14,844 nucleotides of DNA from Bacteroidota bacterium (GTDB lineage Bacteria; Bacteroidota; Bacteroidia; Chitinophagales; LD1): positions 555-15,398 of the forward strand of contig PLSN01000513.1 of NCBI GenBank assembly GCA_003165135.1, in the 5' to 3' direction. Made by a program: the position numbers and the translations under genes. The notes under the pieces are model-generated. The model did not search any database, was not told the origin of the DNA, and worked only from the letters and a program-made list of their open reading frames with translations. Below, in pieces: positions 8,307-14,462 of the stretch (positions within the stretch are counted from its first letter, which is position 1; each line of letters starts with the position of its first letter).

Positions 8307-8330
8307 AAAATACCCTCTCAAGGGTATTTT
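8307..8330. terminator. bidirectional hairpin AAAATACCCT / AGGGTATTTT
   Basis: A perfect 10-bp stem (8307-8316 and 8321-8330) with loop CTCA. The A-run on one side and T-run on the other give terminator form on both strands. It lies between fabF and the kinase gene, both on the minus strand, so it most likely ends leftward transcription coming from acpP-fabF. Confidence 0.65.
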
Positions 8331-8423
8331 ATCATAATAGGGTATTAAGGACATTTGTGAAAGTTAACCTCTGAACCGGGAAAAATATCCGAACCGTCCC
8401 TTTCCACCGGGGAATGAAAACGT

Positions 8424-8458
8424 AAGCGGAGTGCAGGAAGATGCATTCCGCTTTTTTT
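8424..8458 (+). terminator. intrinsic terminator oriented on the plus strand
   Basis: AAGCGGAGTGCA (8424-8435), loop GGAAGA, TGCATTCCGCTT (8442-8453): a 12-position stem with one G-T wobble, running directly into seven T residues (8452-8458). On the minus strand the hairpin is not followed by a good T-run. No plus-strand gene is visible upstream, which raises the possibility of a small RNA. Confidence 0.6.
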
Positions 8459-8546
8459 ATGCTGAGATCTTGTTTGCTGGTGGTGCATGATCTCATATCT
8501 GGTTTGCAAATGCTCAGGCGACTTAAATTGTCCAGCCAAAAAAATC

Positions 8547-9794
8547 CTAGTACTTCTTAAAGATAGCCGCTGCATTATGCCCTCCGAAGCCGAAGGTATT
8601 TGAGAGTGCGGCTCGGACAGTGCGTTTTTGAGCTTTATTGAGGGTGAGGTTCATGTCCGGGTCGATAGCGGGGTCGATATTAAAGTTATTGATAGTAGGA
8701 GGTATGATATCTTTCTGCACCGCGAGAATAGAAGCCACTGCCTCTATCGCACCGGCCGCTCCCAGCAGGTGTCCCGTCATGGATTTTGTACTGCTGATAT
8801 TCATTTTATGAGCCTGCTCACCGAATACCTTGCCGATAGCTATCAGTTCTGCCACATCGCCGAGCGGTGTAGAGGTACCGTGCGTATTGACATAGTCTAT
8901 CTCCGTAGGCTGCATACCTGCATCCTCCATCGCAAACTGCATGACACGTATCACACCCAGTCCCTCCGGATGCGGGGCGGTGAGATGATAGGCATCTGCC
9001 GTCAGTCCGCCGCCTGCCACCTCGCAGTATATCTTTGCGCCGCGAGCGAGTGCATGGTCGAGCGACTCGAGCACCACACATCCGGCGCCTTCGCCTAGCA
9101 CGAAACCATCACGGTCTTTATCATAAGGGCGTGAAGCTGTCTTAGGGTCGTCATTGCGTTCGCTCATGGCCTTCATAGACGAGAAACCGCCTATGCCGCT
9201 CATGGTGATAGCCGCTTCTGAGCCTCCTGTGACTATGATGTCGGACTTGCCGAGACGAATGAGATTGAATGCATCGATCAGCGCAATGGTAGAAGAGGCG
9301 CATGCTGCTACAGGAGCATAGTTAGGCCCGCAGAAGCCATGCTTGATAGAGATATGGCCGGCAGCGATATCGGCTATCATCTTGGGGATAAAGAAGGGAT
9401 TGAACCGCGGTGTACCATCGCCTTTGGCAAAGGAGATCACCTCTTCTTCGAATACATTGAGACCGCCAATGCCCGATGACCAGATCACGCCTATCCTGTA
9501 CGGATCGGCAGAGGTCTTGTCTATGCCTGCATCTTTGATGGCTTCGTCAGAGGCCACCATCGCATAGTGTGTGAACACATCCTGACGCTTGGCCTCCTTG
9601 CGGTCCATGTAGTTGAGCACATCAAAGCCCTTGACCTGGCAGGCTATTTTTGTTTTAAGTTTAGATACATCCAGATGATGGATAGTATCACAGCCACTCA
9701 CGCCATTGATCAGTGCCTCCCAATACTGGGGTACATTATTTCCGATAGGAGTGAGAGCTCCTATGCCGGTGACCACTACGCGCTTGAGTGTCAT
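8547..9794 (-). CDS. fabF: beta-ketoacyl-ACP synthase II
   Basis: FabF condenses malonyl-ACP with acyl-ACP in fatty-acid elongation. The 415-residue length is normal for the family. The catalytic triad is visible: nucleophile C165 in VAACASSTIAL, H305 in VNTHGTSTPLGD and H342 in SMTGHLLGAAGAIEA. The N-terminus RVVVTGIGALTPIGN and the C-terminus SNTFGFGGHNAA are the usual ends of the protein, so it is complete. It starts with ATG at 9794, 15 bases after the acpP stop on the same strand, forming an acpP-fabF operon in which the carrier protein and the synthase that uses it are made together. In many Bacteroidota the RNase III gene follows; here the next 298 bases are non-coding. Confidence 0.97.
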   Translation of the reverse strand: MTLKRVVVTGIGALTPIGNNVPQYWEALINGVSGCDTIHHLDVSKLKTKIACQVKGFDVLNYMDRKEAKRQDVFTHYAMVASDEAIKDAGIDKTSADPYRIGVIWSSGIGGLNVFEEEVISFAKGDGTPRFNPFFIPKMIADIAAGHISIKHGFCGPNYAPVAACASSTIALIDAFNLIRLGKSDIIVTGGSEAAITMSGIGGFSSMKAMSERNDDPKTASRPYDKDRDGFVLGEGAGCVVLESLDHALARGAKIYCEVAGGGLTADAYHLTAPHPEGLGVIRVMQFAMEDAGMQPTEIDYVNTHGTSTPLGDVAELIAIGKVFGEQAHKMNISSTKSMTGHLLGAAGAIEAVASILAVQKDIIPPTINNFNIDPAIDPDMNLTLNKAQKRTVRAALSNTFGFGGHNAAAIFKKY

Positions 9795-9809
9795 GTACTG
9801 AATGATTGT

Positions 9810-10046
9810 TTAAGCAGCTGTCTTCTCGAGGTAAGCTATCGCTTGACCCACGGTAGTGATAGTTTCAGCTTGCTCGTCAGGTATTGAGATATTGAATTCC
9901 TTTTCGAATTCCATAATTAGTTCTACTGTGTCCAGTGAATCAGCTCCGAGGTCTGTGGTGAAGCTGGCCTCGTTTGTCACTTGGCTTTCTTCTACGCCCA
10001 ATTTATCAACGATTATTTTTTTAACTCTTTCTGCTATGGTTGCCAT
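9810..10046 (-). CDS. acpP: acyl carrier protein
   Basis: A 78-residue acidic carrier protein that holds the growing acyl chain on 4'-phosphopantetheine. The prosthetic-group serine is S37 in [17 protein letters not shown]. The N-terminus [18 protein letters not shown] matches the family from its first residue, so the ATG at 10046 is the start. A longer in-frame version upstream is ruled out because a TATTTTTG promoter element lies at 10069-10076, within that extension. The gene is followed after 15 bases by fabF in the same operon. Confidence 0.97.
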   Translation of the reverse strand: MATIAERVKKIIVDKLGVEESQVTNEASFTTDLGADSLDTVELIMEFEKEFNISIPDEQAETITTVGQAIAYLEKTAA

Positions 10047-10068
10047 TGTACGTTTGGATTTTGAGCCA

Positions 10069-10076
10069 CAAAAATA
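10069..10076 (-). promoter_or_regulatory. -7 promoter element of acpP-fabF
   Basis: Minus-strand TATTTTTG matches TAnnTTTG exactly, 22 bases upstream of the acpP ATG. No clear TTTG is seen 19 bases further upstream. The predicted leader is only about 15 bases. Confidence 0.6.
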
Positions 10077-10239
10077 CAATATATACTGATACGGCATAGA
10101 TTCGCCAATTAAAAATTGATTAAAGTGGCCAACTACGAGCATTAATTATTGAAAATCATCTATTTGTACTCTATGGAGATCCTTTTCGGGGCTATTTCTC
10201 CCCATCCTTTTGCAGACCCGATAGCTATCCAAGGCTGAG

Positions 10240-10271
10240 TTGAATTCTTCTCCCATTTCCATATATCTTTG
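10240..10271 (+). promoter_or_regulatory. promoter of the IPExxxVDY gene
   Basis: TTG (10240-10242), 21 bases, then TATCTTTG (10264-10271), an exact TAnnTTTG match. The spacing is two bases longer than ideal. The ATG at 10282 is only 10 bases after the element, so the transcript should be nearly leaderless. The TTG at 10240, which would give a longer reading frame, is the -33 element rather than a start codon. Confidence 0.6.
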
Positions 10272-10281
10272 CGACACTAGC

Positions 10282-10743
10282 ATGACAGATAGAAAGATCA
10301 CATCGGAGCCCGACAAGAATTTTAAGCTGATAGGCATCGCTTCTGCCGAGCGAGACTACAGGTTGTGCTATATGCTCACCGAGGCGCTCGGCTGGGAGAT
10401 CACCCGCCTCGCAAATCATGAGATCGAGCTTCGCGAGCGTACAGCGAAACTTTCGGTGGGGACATTCAAAGCTGTCCAGCCGCTGACGGGCAGTGTTTTT
10501 TACTTATTTGCGAATAAATCCGGTGGCGAACTGCTGCTACCTGAGGGCGGCAACTTTGACTACCTGCTAAAGACCGAAGGTTCATTCAAGGGAGTAAAAG
10601 ACATCCTGAAAAAAATAAAACAAATAGAGACCGTCCTCACCGCCTCTGAGATACCGGTCAAAGCCCTCAAGAACTGGGACCGCCTGGCATACGAAGAGCC
10701 GGTCGAGAAACCGGATGTGGTAATAAAAAAGAGGGGGAAATAG
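10282..10743 (+). CDS. IPExxxVDY family protein
   Basis: A 153-residue small soluble protein of the Bacteroidota IPExxxVDY family, named for a motif that appears here as LPEGGNFDY (about residues 87-95), preceded by VFYLFANKSGGELL. The family has no known function, and I assign none. The start is the ATG at 10282 (MTDRKITSEPDKNFKLIGI); a longer frame from TTG at 10240 would run through the promoter. The gene is divergent from acpP-fabF across a 235-base gap holding both promoters. Its C-terminal tail PVEKPDVVIKKRGK is lysine-rich and probably disordered. The DNA for that tail is repeated twice downstream (11310-11345 and 11893-11937), so the 3' end of this gene appears to have been a target for insertion of the genes that follow. 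Confidence 0.82.
   Translation: MTDRKITSEPDKNFKLIGIASAERDYRLCYMLTEALGWEITRLANHEIELRERTAKLSVGTFKAVQPLTGSVFYLFANKSGGELLLPEGGNFDYLLKTEGSFKGVKDILKKIKQIETVLTASEIPVKALKNWDRLAYEEPVEKPDVVIKKRGK
10699..10743 (+). repeat. gene-tail direct repeat, copy 1 (in the IPExxxVDY gene)
   Basis: Last 45 bases of the IPExxxVDY gene, encoding PVEKPDVVIKKRGK and TAG. The core 10708-10742 matches 11310-11344 at 34 of 35 positions, and the whole unit matches 11893-11937 at 36 of 45. It opens with a short inverted repeat, CCGGT-N6-ACCGG (10699-10714), which is not kept in the other copies. Confidence 0.9.
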
Positions 10744-10829
10744 ACTGGAGGAAGTATCAGAAGGATGTTTAAGACGACTACACGCATACGTTGAATTTTT
10801 TTATTACCTTAGATAGACAATTATGTATC

Positions 10830-11042
10830 ATGATCACTAAAGAAAGGCTGCTAAAATCCATTGCTGACATGCCTGACAATATCAATATCGACGATCTGCT
10901 GGATCAGGTATTGTTTATCCAAAAAATAGAGGCAGGCCTTGTCCAATCTGCCCAAAACGAAGTGACCGAGCACAATTCTTTCAAACAAGAAATGAAACAA
11001 TGGTTCAAATCCTCTGGACAGAGCGGGCAAAAGAAGACCTGA
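10830..11042 (+). CDS. probable type II antitoxin
   Basis: A 70-residue protein, MITKERLLKSIADMPDNINI..., judged to be the antitoxin because it is a short gene directly upstream of, and overlapping, a RelE/ParE-type toxin gene. Its helical N-terminus (MITKERLLKSI, then IDDLLDQVLFIQKIEAGL) resembles the small antitoxins paired with such toxins in Bacteroidota and cyanobacteria. The polar tail EMKQWFKSSGQSGQKK would be the toxin-wrapping part. I see no clear DNA-binding domain. The ATG at 10830 is chosen over an in-frame TTG at 10791 because a promoter-like TACCTTAG (10805-10812) lies between them. It sits between copies 1 and 2 of the gene-tail repeat. Confidence 0.65.
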   Translation: MITKERLLKSIADMPDNINIDDLLDQVLFIQKIEAGLVQSAQNEVTEHNSFKQEMKQWFKSSGQSGQKKT

Positions 11043-11293
11043 AGAATATTGCTGAATTCATCTCCCGCGATTCAGTGTACTATGCAGAGAAGCAGTTGGA
11101 TAAGTTATACGAATCGGTAGAGGTTTTATATGAGCATTCCGAAATAGGAAGATCTGTTCCCGAATATGAAATGCCAAATCTCAGACAACTTCTAGTGAGC
11201 AAATACAGGCTTATCTATTTAATTGTAGATGATTCCAGAATTGACATCATCACCGTTCATCATAGTGCCCGGATACTAAACCTCGAAATTTAA
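11000..11293 (+). CDS. RelE/ParE-family toxin
   Basis: A 97-residue toxin of the RelE/ParE superfamily, whose members either cleave ribosome-bound mRNA or poison gyrase. The family pattern is clear: VQILWTERAKEDLKNIAEFI (helix pair with WTERAKEDL), then a conserved arginine in EIGRSVPEYE, LRQLLVSKYRLIYLIVDD (the usual strand with YRLIY) and the end ITVHHSARIL, where family members usually have a catalytic or structural HxxR. The ATG at 11000 lies within the antitoxin gene, a 43-base overlap that couples the two. Whether it acts as RelE or ParE cannot be decided from the sequence. It and its partner are bracketed by copies of the gene-tail repeat. Confidence 0.85.
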   Translation: MVQILWTERAKEDLKNIAEFISRDSVYYAEKQLDKLYESVEVLYEHSEIGRSVPEYEMPNLRQLLVSKYRLIYLIVDDSRIDIITVHHSARILNLEI

Positions 11294-11309
11294 GGTAGGT
11301 TTATATTGA

Positions 11310-11345
11310 AAACCGGATGTGGTAATAAAAAAGAGAGGGAAATAA
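11310..11345 (+). repeat. gene-tail direct repeat, copy 2
   Basis: Matches 10708-10742 at 34 of 35 positions and ends in TAA immediately before the ATG of the Nudix gene at 11346. Read in the original frame it encodes KPDVVIKKREK and stop, but the codon before it is TGA, so it is a tail without a gene. Its AGAGAGGG (11333-11340) is placed to serve as a ribosome binding site for the Nudix gene. Confidence 0.9.
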
Positions 11346-11855
11346 ATGGCCGAGCTATGGGACATCTACGACGCATCAGGAGCTAAGACCGGAGATTTGA
11401 TAAGCCGCGATGAGCCGCTGAAAGAAGGCCAATATCACTTGGTAGTGCATATCTGGATCAAAAACGCTGAAGGTAAATGGCTGATACAAAAACGTGCCGA
11501 CCATGTGGAATGGGCACCCGGCTTTTGGGCGGCTACCGGCGGTTCTGCCATTAGCGGAGAAGACAGCCTTACCGCTGCCATCCGCGAAACAAAAGAAGAA
11601 CTTGGTTTAGACATCGACGCTTCACAAATGAAATTCATTTCGCGCATCATCAGGAATACGGCCTTTACTGATATATGGCTAGCTGAATCAAACGTCCAAC
11701 CGAACGACTTGGTTCTGGAACACGCCGTTTCTGATGTCAGGTATGTAACAGTTAAAGAACTGAATGAGATGATAAAAGCCGGGGAGTTTATCAACTATTT
11801 GGCGCATGAGATGTATACAGAGGAGATAATGAAGCAATTGTTTAATACCTATTAA
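11346..11855 (+). CDS. Nudix hydrolase
   Basis: A 169-residue Nudix protein that would hydrolyse a nucleoside diphosphate linked to another group, using a divalent metal. The Nudix box is complete: G66, E72, R80, E81, E84, E85 and G87 in the pattern Gx5Ex7REUxEExGU. Upstream are WDIYDASGAKTG and YHLVVHIWIKNAEGKWLIQKR, the arrangement of Nudix enzymes related to YfcD and isopentenyl-diphosphate isomerase. An isomerase is not supported, since the protein is short and shows the standard hydrolase box. The substrate is unknown. It starts directly after the stop codon of gene-tail copy 2, which supplies its purine-rich leader, and copy 3 lies 38 bases after its own stop. Confidence 0.92.
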   Translation: MAELWDIYDASGAKTGDLISRDEPLKEGQYHLVVHIWIKNAEGKWLIQKRADHVEWAPGFWAATGGSAISGEDSLTAAIRETKEELGLDIDASQMKFISRIIRNTAFTDIWLAESNVQPNDLVLEHAVSDVRYVTVKELNEMIKAGEFINYLAHEMYTEEIMKQLFNTY

Positions 11856-11892
11856 TCCAGAACTAATAAAACCAATATTTCCTATCTAGTTG

Positions 11893-11937
11893 CCAGTCGA
11901 GAAACCCAACGTAGTAATTAAAAAGAGGGGGAGGTAA
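11893..11937 (+). repeat. gene-tail direct repeat, copy 3
   Basis: Matches 10699-10743 at 36 of 45 positions, with no gaps and the reading frame kept: it encodes PVEKPNVVIKKRGR and TAA. Of the codons that differ, most are synonymous (CCG/CCA, CCG/CCC, GTG/GTA, ATA/ATT, TAG/TAA), and two are conservative (D to N, K to R). Codons before it contain a stop (TAG at 11887), so it is a stranded gene tail. Confidence 0.85.
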
Positions 11938-11950
11938 TGCATAGCATTAC
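11934..11950. repeat. perfect hairpin GTAATGC-ATA-GCATTAC
   Basis: A seven-base stem with a three-base loop, overlapping the stop codon of tail copy 3 and followed by AT-rich sequence. It may terminate transcription from the IPExxxVDY-toxin-Nudix genes, or mark the far border of the inserted segment. Confidence 0.5.
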
Positions 11951-11976
11951 TTAATTTATAATATAAATTTAATACC

Positions 11977-11984
11977 TTTATTTG
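11977..11984 (+). promoter_or_regulatory. possible -7 promoter element for the exported protein gene
   Basis: TTTATTTG matches TAnnTTTG at all but the second position and ends 20 bases before the ATG at 12005. No TTTG is present at the -33 position. Confidence 0.35.
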
Positions 11985-12004
11985 TACTATCTAAAACGAA
12001 TACC

Positions 12005-12760
12005 ATGAGACCTATCCTGCTCCTTACACTGATCTGCCTGATGGCTACAGCCTATTCAGCAGATAATGAAACCATCGCAAAGAAAAAAGTCATACACCAT
12101 CTACAGTTTCTAATAGGAAATTATGTGGGCGAGTCAGTCATGTACAAACCCATCACTGGACAGAAGGCTGTTTTTACTCCCATGTACTGCTATGCAGTAG
12201 GCTTTGAATATAAAGTAGAGTTTTCGGGGCGTTTTGGCCTAAGGACAGGCATCAACTATTTCACTGATGGGGCTTCTGTAACGTCAAAAGAAATTTTTTA
12301 TAATCTTGGAGGTTATCCTACCCCTACTAGAACTGACATATACAAATCAACTACTTTTTCCTCTTCTATTTTTATACCTATACATTTTATCTATTATAAA
12401 CCACTACAGAAAGGTCGTTTGATACTTGAAGCCGGACCTGACATTTATTTCCCCACAAACACTTTCGGCAAAGAATATTATGGCGTCAGCGGGGATAATA
12501 CTGTAAATGAAAATATACGTTCCCACACTGATCCGAGCTATTTTTTAAGTAACGGTATGCTTGGGTTTTCATTTGGTGTAGGCTATGAGAAAAAATTATC
12601 TGACAAACTTTCAATAGAGCTCATGCCCGACTTTCGCCTGATGAATGCTGTGCCTTTTAATTTTAACAGGGGGGTATTATCAAATGAGCAGGTACCTGCT
12701 TATACTGCCTATCCTTTTAATATGGCACTCGGCTTGAGTACCTACATCACCTTTTACTAG
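12005..12760 (+). CDS. exported outer-membrane beta-barrel-like protein
   Basis: A 251-residue protein with a clear signal peptide: positive MR, hydrophobic PILLLTLICLMATA, and a probable cleavage site after AYSA (residue 19). The mature part is rich in alternating hydrophobic and polar strands with many Tyr and Phe residues (for example GFEYKVEFSGRFGLRTGINYF, SSIFIPIHFIYYK, GFSFGVGYEKKL) and ends FNMALGLSTYITFY. A C-terminal aromatic strand is typical of outer-membrane barrels, and the organisation resembles the small PorT/porin-like barrels of Bacteroidota, with about 8-10 strands. I do not recognise a named family or function. The gene follows the last gene-tail repeat copy and appears to have its own promoter. 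Confidence 0.65.
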   Translation: MRPILLLTLICLMATAYSADNETIAKKKVIHHLQFLIGNYVGESVMYKPITGQKAVFTPMYCYAVGFEYKVEFSGRFGLRTGINYFTDGASVTSKEIFYNLGGYPTPTRTDIYKSTTFSSSIFIPIHFIYYKPLQKGRLILEAGPDIYFPTNTFGKEYYGVSGDNTVNENIRSHTDPSYFLSNGMLGFSFGVGYEKKLSDKLSIELMPDFRLMNAVPFNFNRGVLSNEQVPAYTAYPFNMALGLSTYITFY

Positions 12761-12783
12761 TATATACCTGACGGCAGCAGGAG

Positions 12784-12890
12784 ACCACCCCTGGCCCCTC
12801 CTAAATTAGGAGGGGAGCTAACAGCCAATACAAAATACAAGGCTGTTTTGTATTGGTTCTCCTCCTATTTTAGGAGGAGTTAGAGGTGGT
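12784..12890. repeat. 107-base inverted repeat built from two opposed palindromic units
   Basis: The left arm begins ACCACCCCTGG and contains CCCCTCCTAAATTAGGAGGGG's halves (12795-12804 and 12806-12815). The right arm contains CTCCTCCTA / TAGGAGGAG (12859-12867 and 12871-12879) and ends AGAGGTGGT. The arms meet through CCAATACAAAA (12825-12835) and TTTTGTATTGG (12846-12856). The two units are thus the same repeat in opposite orientation and could form a cruciform or a strong terminator. It fills the gap between the exported-protein gene and radA. Confidence 0.75.
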
Positions 12891-12998
12891 AAATCGGCGA
12901 ACAGGGGCAACCTTCAGCATTACAACGACACCTCATTTCTCACTACGCAAATCCATAGCGCAATAAAATCTTATCTTCGCATTCCCGTTTGTTTAATT

Positions 12999-13030
12999 CC
13001 CCTCCTGTTTTAGGAGGGGTCAGGGGTGGT
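12999..13030 (+). repeat. third palindromic unit, abutting the radA start
   Basis: CCCCTCCT (12999-13006) and AGGAGGGG (13012-13019) form an 8-bp stem, followed by TCAGGGGTGGT. It is a direct repeat of the unit at 12859-12890, with the shared ending GGTGGTAAA. The SD-like AGGAGGGG lies 14 bases before the radA ATG and is the right arm of the hairpin. Confidence 0.75.
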
Positions 13031-13033
13031 AAA

Positions 13034-14398
13034 ATGGCTAAAGCACGTACAGTATTTTTTTGTCAGAACTGTGGCAACCAATCTCCCAAATGGCTGGGCA
13101 AATGTCCTGCCTGCGGCGAATGGAATACCTATGTCGAAGAAGTAATAAACAAAGATGAAGAGAAAGCCAAGACACGAGGCTTCTCGCCTAAAAGCGATGT
13201 GGCGCCAGTCGCGCTGCAGGATATATCTGAGTCACATACGCAGCGTCTCAGCACGCATGACACGGAGCTCGATCGTGTGCTGGGCGGCGGCATCGTGATG
13301 GGCAGCCTGATACTGATAGGCGGCGAGCCCGGCATCGGCAAGTCTACCCTCATGCTACAGCTCGCAGCAGGCATGGAGGGCAAGACCATACTATATGTGA
13401 GCGGCGAGGAAAGCGACCGCCAGATCAAGATGCGCGCTGACCGCATGAATGTCTCCAACAAGGACTGCTACATCCTCACCGAGACCAATACACAGGCCAT
13501 CTTCAAACATGCCGACGAACTCGAGCCCGACATCATCATCATAGACTCAGTGCAGACGCTGCACTCCGTATATATCGACTCGCCTCCGGGCGCTATATCG
13601 CAAATACGCGAGTGCACCGGCGAGGTACAACGCTTTGCAAAGGAATCTCACATACCCATCTTCCTCATTGGCCATATCACAAAGGACGGCTCGATAGCAG
13701 GACCAAAAATGCTCGAGCATATCGTTGATACGGTTTTGCAATTTGAGGGTGACCGAAATTTCACATATCGTATCCTACGCACGATCAAGAACCGTTTCGG
13801 CTCTACATCAGAACTCGGCATCTATGAAATGCAGGGCAGCGGACTGAGGCCTGTGCTAAATCCATCTGAGATACTCCTCACCCACCGCGACGAACAACCT
13901 AGCGGTATCGCCATAGCGGCTATGCTGGAGGGCATGAGGCCATTCCTGATAGAGACGCAGGCGCTCGTCACACCCGCTTTTTATGGCACACCGCAGCGTT
14001 CAGCTACGGGCTTTGATGTAAAGCGTATGGGTATGCTGCTGGCGGTATTGGAGAAACGTGCAGGTTATCGGTTTGGCACGAAGGATGTTTTCCTCAATAT
14101 AGCCGGAGGTATGTATGTGGACGATCCCGCTATTGACCTTGCGGTTATTTCAGCGCTTATTTCTTCTTATGAAGATAAAGTAGTTCCTGCTAAGACTGCC
14201 TTCGCAGCAGAGGTCGGTCTGAGCGGCGAGATCCGCGCCGTCAACCGTATAGAGCAGCGTATAGCCGAGGCAGATAAACTGGGTTTTGATAAAATATTCG
14301 TCTCCTACTACAATCAAAAAGCCATCGACCAGTCAAAATATACCATCAATATAGTCAGCATCAGCAAGGTGCAGCAACTCGTCGAGCATTTGTTTTAA
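13034..14398 (+). CDS. radA: DNA repair protein RadA (Sms)
   Basis: A RecA-like ATPase that drives branch migration during recombinational repair. From the ATG at 13034 it is 454 residues, normal for the family. In order: an N-terminal zinc finger with C10, C13, C24 and C27 (CQNCG...CPACG); a Walker A motif GEPGIGKST (97-105); a Walker B motif IIIIDS (D171); the RadA-specific KNRFG (252-256); and a Lon-protease-like C-terminal domain (about 280-454, with NIAGGMYVDDPAIDLA and VGLSGEIRAV). A longer frame from TTG at 12989 would add MFNSPPVLGGVRGGK, which is the translation of an intergenic palindromic repeat and is rejected; homologues begin at MAKxRTxFxCQxCG. Only weak promoter similarity (TATCTTCG at 12972-12979) is seen upstream. 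Confidence 0.97.
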   Translation: MAKARTVFFCQNCGNQSPKWLGKCPACGEWNTYVEEVINKDEEKAKTRGFSPKSDVAPVALQDISESHTQRLSTHDTELDRVLGGGIVMGSLILIGGEPGIGKSTLMLQLAAGMEGKTILYVSGEESDRQIKMRADRMNVSNKDCYILTETNTQAIFKHADELEPDIIIIDSVQTLHSVYIDSPPGAISQIRECTGEVQRFAKESHIPIFLIGHITKDGSIAGPKMLEHIVDTVLQFEGDRNFTYRILRTIKNRFGSTSELGIYEMQGSGLRPVLNPSEILLTHRDEQPSGIAIAAMLEGMRPFLIETQALVTPAFYGTPQRSATGFDVKRMGMLLAVLEKRAGYRFGTKDVFLNIAGGMYVDDPAIDLAVISALISSYEDKVVPAKTAFAAEVGLSGEIRAVNRIEQRIAEADKLGFDKIFVSYYNQKAIDQSKYTINIVSISKVQQLVEHLF

Positions 14399-14414
14399 CA
14401 GCCACCTCTCCAAA

Positions 14415-14434
14415 CCTCTCCAAAGGAGAGGCTT
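14415..14434 (+). terminator. hairpin after radA
   Basis: CCTCTCC (14415-14421), loop AAA, GGAGAGG (14425-14431), then CTTTA. The T-run is short, so it is a modest terminator; it is also another member of the local family of CT/GA palindromes. It lies between radA and the DoxX-like gene. Confidence 0.5.
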
Positions 14435-14462
14435 TAATCCCAAATTATATTAGATTTATCTA

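Noticed and set aside
8345..8575. 76-codon minus-strand frame after fabF
   Set aside because: It overlaps the fabF 3' end and reads through two hairpins, including a T-tract terminator. The sequence has low-complexity, shadow-like composition and no start signal.
10146..10419. Two minus-strand frames between acpP and the IPExxxVDY gene
   Set aside because: They cover the divergent promoter region and the 5' end of the IPExxxVDY gene, and lack any protein-family features.
10765..10794. Nine-codon open frame MFKTTTRIR with an upstream GGAGGAAG, before the antitoxin gene
   Set aside because: It could be a leader peptide, but one short frame with a purine-rich stretch is expected by chance and nothing supports attenuation here.
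12784..13030. Regularly spaced repeats considered as a CRISPR array
   Set aside because: There are only three units, in mixed orientation, with unequal gaps and internal palindromes; they are dispersed intergenic repeats.
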